Assembly: GCA_023228645.1 (NCBI GenBank) | Contig: JALOAT010000072.1 | Location: forward strand, 1-15,172 | DNA from: Gammaproteobacteria bacterium | GTDB lineage: Bacteria > Pseudomonadota > Gammaproteobacteria > Thiohalomonadales > Thiohalomonadaceae | Reading direction: 5' to 3' | DNA length: 15,172 bases | In this document: positions 13,020 to 15,172 of the stretch, piece by piece | Position numbering within the stretch: the first letter of the stretch is position 1 | Layout: the number at the start of each line of letters is the position of its first letter | Notes under the pieces: model-generated | What the model was told of the DNA's origin: nothing | Seen by the model: the letters and a program-made list of their open reading frames with translations, nothing else | The model's database searches: none | Made by a program: the position numbers and the translations under genes

Positions 13020-14102
13020 ATGCCATTGGTCGCAAACACCCCGTTGCCCGCCTTCGAGCGCCTGAGGCAGGAAGGGCAGACCGTCATCCCCAGCGAGGCC
13101 GCGGTGCGCCAGGACATCCGCGAGCTGCACGTGGGCCTGCTCAACATGATGCCGGATGCTGCACTGGAGGCCACCGAGCGCCAGTTCTTCCGTCTCATCG
13201 GCGAGGCCAACCAGATCGCCCAGTTCTACATGCATCCGTTCACCCTGAAGGAGCTGGCGCGCGGCCCCGAGGGACAGGCGCACGTGGAGCGCTATTACCA
13301 GCCCTTCGAGCAGGTGAAGGAGCAAGGCTTGGATGCGCTGATCATCACCGGGGCCAATGTGTCGGGAACGTCACTGTCCGATCAACCGTTCTGGAAACCG
13401 CTCATGGAGGTCATCGACTGGGCTTACGAGAACGTCGCTTCCACGCTGTGCTCCTGCCTCACCACCCATGCGGTGATGGAGTTCCGCTATGGCCAACCGC
13501 GCCGACCGCTCGGCAAGAAACGCTGGGGCGTGTACTCCCATCGGGTGATGGACCCGCGTCATCCGTTGGTGCAGGGCGTGAACACCCGTTTCGACGTGCC
13601 GCACTCCCGTTTCAACCAGATCGATCGCGAGCAGTTCGTCAGCGCCGGTTGCCGCGTGCTGGTCGAGAGCGCCGAGGCCGGTGTGCACCTGGCCACCAGC
13701 GAGGACGGTTTCCGCCTGGTGTTCTTCCAGGGCCACCCGGAATACGACACGGTGAGCCTGCTCAAGGAATACAAGCGCGAGGTGAACCTGTTCGCCGCGG
13801 GACGCCGCGCCGATTATCCGCCGTTCGTGGAGAATTACTTCACGCGCCAGAACGAGGCCGTGCTCGACGAGCACCGCGAACGCCTCACCGCCGCACTCAC
13901 GATGAACGCCCCCGTCCCCGCCCTGCCCGAAGCGCTGGTGGCGGCGCAGCTCGACAACACCTGGCACGACTCCGCCGAGGCGGTCATCAACAACTGGATG
14001 GGCACGGTCTACCAGCTCACCCATCTGGATCGGAAGAAGCCGTTCAAGGACGACGTCGATCCCGCCGATCCGCTCGGCCTTCGACGGCCCCCCGCGGTCT
14101 GA
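13020..14102 (+). CDS. metA: MetA-family homoserine O-acyltransferase (succinyltransferase type)
   Basis: A class-I glutamine-amidotransferase-fold acyltransferase that activates homoserine at the start of methionine synthesis. It has 360 residues; E. coli MetA has 309. The catalytic cysteine aligns as C146 in STLCSCLTTHA, and H239 and E241 lie in FFQGHPEYD. Other family segments are LNMMPDAALEATERQFFRLI (41-60) and DVPHSRFNQI. By gap-free hand alignment from TGA to W, S115 (in GANVSG) occupies the E. coli position 111 that sets acyl-donor choice (Gly for succinyl-CoA, Glu for acetyl-CoA in characterised enzymes), so the donor is uncertain. A second cysteine, C144, sits two residues before the catalytic one. 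The C-terminus carries about 20 extra charged residues. GAGGG is 6 nt upstream of the ATG; no SAM riboswitch or MetJ box was recognised. mtgA follows after 12 bp. Confidence 0.82.
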   Translation: MPLVANTPLPAFERLRQEGQTVIPSEAAVRQDIRELHVGLLNMMPDAALEATERQFFRLIGEANQIAQFYMHPFTLKELARGPEGQAHVERYYQPFEQVKEQGLDALIITGANVSGTSLSDQPFWKPLMEVIDWAYENVASTLCSCLTTHAVMEFRYGQPRRPLGKKRWGVYSHRVMDPRHPLVQGVNTRFDVPHSRFNQIDREQFVSAGCRVLVESAEAGVHLATSEDGFRLVFFQGHPEYDTVSLLKEYKREVNLFAAGRRADYPPFVENYFTRQNEAVLDEHRERLTAALTMNAPVPALPEALVAAQLDNTWHDSAEAVINNWMGTVYQLTHLDRKKPFKDDVDPADPLGLRRPPAV

Positions 14103-14114
14103 GCGACACCGGAC

Positions 14115-14840
14115 ATGGGCCGCGCCCGCGGGCGATGGAACAAACTCCGTTGGCTGCGCCGCGGCATGATGGCGGCGCTGTTCGTGCTCGCCGTCGACCT
14201 GCTCTATCTGGCCGTCATCTGGCCCGACTGGGAGGCGCTGGCCGGCGGGCCGGCACCCAAGTCCAATTTCATTCTCGACTACGAGGCGTTACGCAGAGAA
14301 GACGCCCGCCTGCCGCCGCTACGTTGGCAACCGGTGCCGCTTTCACGTGTCGCGCCGATCATGCACCGCGTGGTGGTGATATCCGAGGACAGCCGCTTCT
14401 GGCACCACCCGGGCATCGACACCGTGGCGATTGCCGACGCGATGGAGTCCAATCTGGAGCGTGGCCGGTTCGTGTATGGCGGCAGCACCATTTCGCAGCA
14501 GACCACCAAGAACCTGTTTCTGCACGGCACCCGCGACCCGCTGCGCAAATGGCACGAGCTGGTGCTCACGCTGGCCATGGAGCAGTATCTCCGCAAAGCC
14601 CGTATTTTGGAGATTTACCTGAATATCGCCGAATTCGGCACTGGCCTGTTCGGCGTGGAAGCGGCGGCGCGCCACTACTTCGGTGTATCGGCGGCGGAAC
14701 TCACCACCGAGCAGGCCATCGCCCTGGCCGCAAGCCTGCCGAGCCCCAAGCTGCACAATCCGCACACCGCCACCCGCGCGTACCAGGACCGCAGGCAGCG
14801 CATCAGCCGCCACCTCGCCGCGTTTTCCCGGACACCGTGA
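14115..14840 (+). CDS. mtgA: MtgA, monofunctional biosynthetic peptidoglycan transglycosylase
   Basis: An inner-membrane glycosyltransferase (GT51) that polymerises lipid II into glycan strands in the periplasm. It has 241 residues, the usual length. A basic N-terminus and one membrane segment (about 18-36) anchor it. The catalytic domain shows the first GT51 motif ISEDSRFWHHPG with E91, the second GGSTISQQTTKNLFL (122-136), then RKWHELVLTLAMEQYLRKARILEIYLNIAEFG (144-175) with the second conserved glutamate probably E166, and AASLPSPK near 205-212. No transpeptidase domain follows, which separates it from class A PBPs. It begins 12 bp after metA and lacks a good SD, so coupled translation from the upstream gene is plausible. 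The combination with metA is not a functional pathway that I know. Confidence 0.95.
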   Translation: MGRARGRWNKLRWLRRGMMAALFVLAVDLLYLAVIWPDWEALAGGPAPKSNFILDYEALRREDARLPPLRWQPVPLSRVAPIMHRVVVISEDSRFWHHPGIDTVAIADAMESNLERGRFVYGGSTISQQTTKNLFLHGTRDPLRKWHELVLTLAMEQYLRKARILEIYLNIAEFGTGLFGVEAAARHYFGVSAAELTTEQAIALAASLPSPKLHNPHTATRAYQDRRQRISRHLAAFSRTP

Positions 14841-14899
14841 CGCCGTCGTGCAGGTTGCGTCAAGACAGAACGTCAGGACCGTTTTGATTCCCTCTCCCT

Positions 14900-14924
14900 G
14901 TCCCTCTCCCGGAGGGAGAGGGAC
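14900..14924. repeat. Perfect inverted repeat of the intergenic CCCTCTCCC/GGGAGAGGG type
   Basis: GTCCCTCTCCC and GGGAGAGGGAC form an 11-bp perfect stem with a GGA loop, 59 bp after the mtgA stop. A further CCCTCTCCC (14890-14898) precedes it. Sequences of this kind recur as dispersed intergenic elements in many proteobacteria. It may double as the transcript end of the NTPase-metA-mtgA unit, although no U-tract follows. Confidence 0.7.
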
Positions 14925-14976
14925 ATCAGTTGGGGTCGCCGTGATAGCGGCCGTCCATTTTCCGCCACCGCGCGCA

Positions 14977-15151
14977 CAGCCGGTCTTACCCGCTCTCCCT
15001 TCGGCTGCCTCTTAGTCACATTTTTCGTTGCGGACAGCCTTCTTGCCCCCTCTCCCTCCGGGCTGTCTCTTGGTCACATTTCGCTGTTGTAGCCAGCCCT
15101 TCTTGCCCCCTCTCCCTTCGGGCTGTCTCTTGATCAGATCTTTCTCGCCTG
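14977..15151 (+). repeat. Three tandem copies of a 58-59 bp hairpin-bearing repeat
   Basis: Units begin with CAGCC at 14977, 15035 and 15094. Each reads roughly CAGCC(C)-TTCTTGCCCC-CTCTCCCTTC-(G)GGCTG-TCTCTTGGTCACATTT. Units 2 and 3 are near-identical over their first 37 bp; unit 1 is more diverged. In each, the opening CAGCC(C) pairs with the internal (G)GGCTG, giving a 5-6 bp stem around a pyrimidine-rich loop. The array sits in a gene-free stretch (14841 to the window end), where I see no coding region; the remaining 15152-15172 shows nothing recognisable. Confidence 0.75.
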
Positions 15152-15172
15152 CGCCAGTTCGCGGGCGAGGCG

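Noticed and set aside
11923..13035. 370-codon antisense frame over the NTPase gene
   Set aside because: Shadow frame; the plus-strand protein has a Walker A motif and family-wide conserved segments.
13448..14887. 479-codon plus-strand frame across metA and mtgA
   Set aside because: It runs out of frame through two recognised genes and has arginine/proline-rich shadow composition.
14977..15151. CRISPR array
   Set aside because: The period is 58-59 bp with the whole unit repeated; there are no short identical repeats separated by unique spacers and no cas genes.

Overview
The window is GC-rich, gene-dense bacterial chromosome. Three things suggest a halophilic or haloalkaliphilic gammaproteobacterium, possibly near the Chromatiales/Ectothiorhodospiraceae: an ectoine operon, a tRNA(Met) acetyltransferase of the bacterial TmcA type, and an acidic small outer-membrane barrel. 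That placement is inference from gene content and protein style; no rRNA or other taxonomic marker is present. I saw no insertion sequence, integrase, CRISPR array, tRNA or rRNA.

Layout. (1) 1-1842, plus strand: end of ectA, then ectB and ectC, tightly overlapped, the enzymes that turn aspartate semialdehyde into ectoine. The operon ends in a hairpin shared with a convergent gene. (2) 1887-5045, minus strand: a NarL/FixJ response regulator (4392-5045), then about 390 bp downstream a large secreted 14-repeat Ycf48-like propeller protein with an Ig-like domain and a GlyGly-CTERM-like tail. Between them lies a decayed second copy of the propeller gene's leader, with a 40-residue ORF. (3) 5238-6551: a YfcE-type phosphodiesterase gene that has no stop at its expected end and reads through antisense to an HTH-like protein of unknown function, then a sparse stretch holding one stunted SPW-repeat membrane ORF. 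(4) 6611-7441, minus strand: a GyrI-like ligand-binding protein and a small four-cysteine DUF1289-like protein, separated by a strong hairpin.

(5) 7668-11419, plus strand: a fusion of a two-CXXC thioredoxin-fold module to thioredoxin reductase, overlapping tmcA by 4 bp. (6) 11522-12049: an outer-membrane beta-barrel protein with its own Shine-Dalgarno sequence. (7) 12160-14840, plus strand: a conserved P-loop NTPase of unknown function, a MetA-family homoserine acyltransferase and the monofunctional transglycosylase mtgA, closely packed and probably co-transcribed. (8) 14841-15172: no gene; a perfect 11-bp inverted repeat followed by three tandem copies of a 58-59 bp hairpin-bearing repeat.

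Working together: ectABC is a complete pathway except for the truncated ectA. The response regulator and propeller gene may form a regulator-plus-surface-protein locus, but no sensor kinase or rhombosortase gene is in the window. The most unusual points are the duplicated leader of the propeller gene, the phosphodiesterase/HTH antisense overlap, the PDO-TrxR fusion overlapping tmcA, and the uncharacterised NTPase next to an atypical MetA. I did not find a clearly new defence or mobile system.
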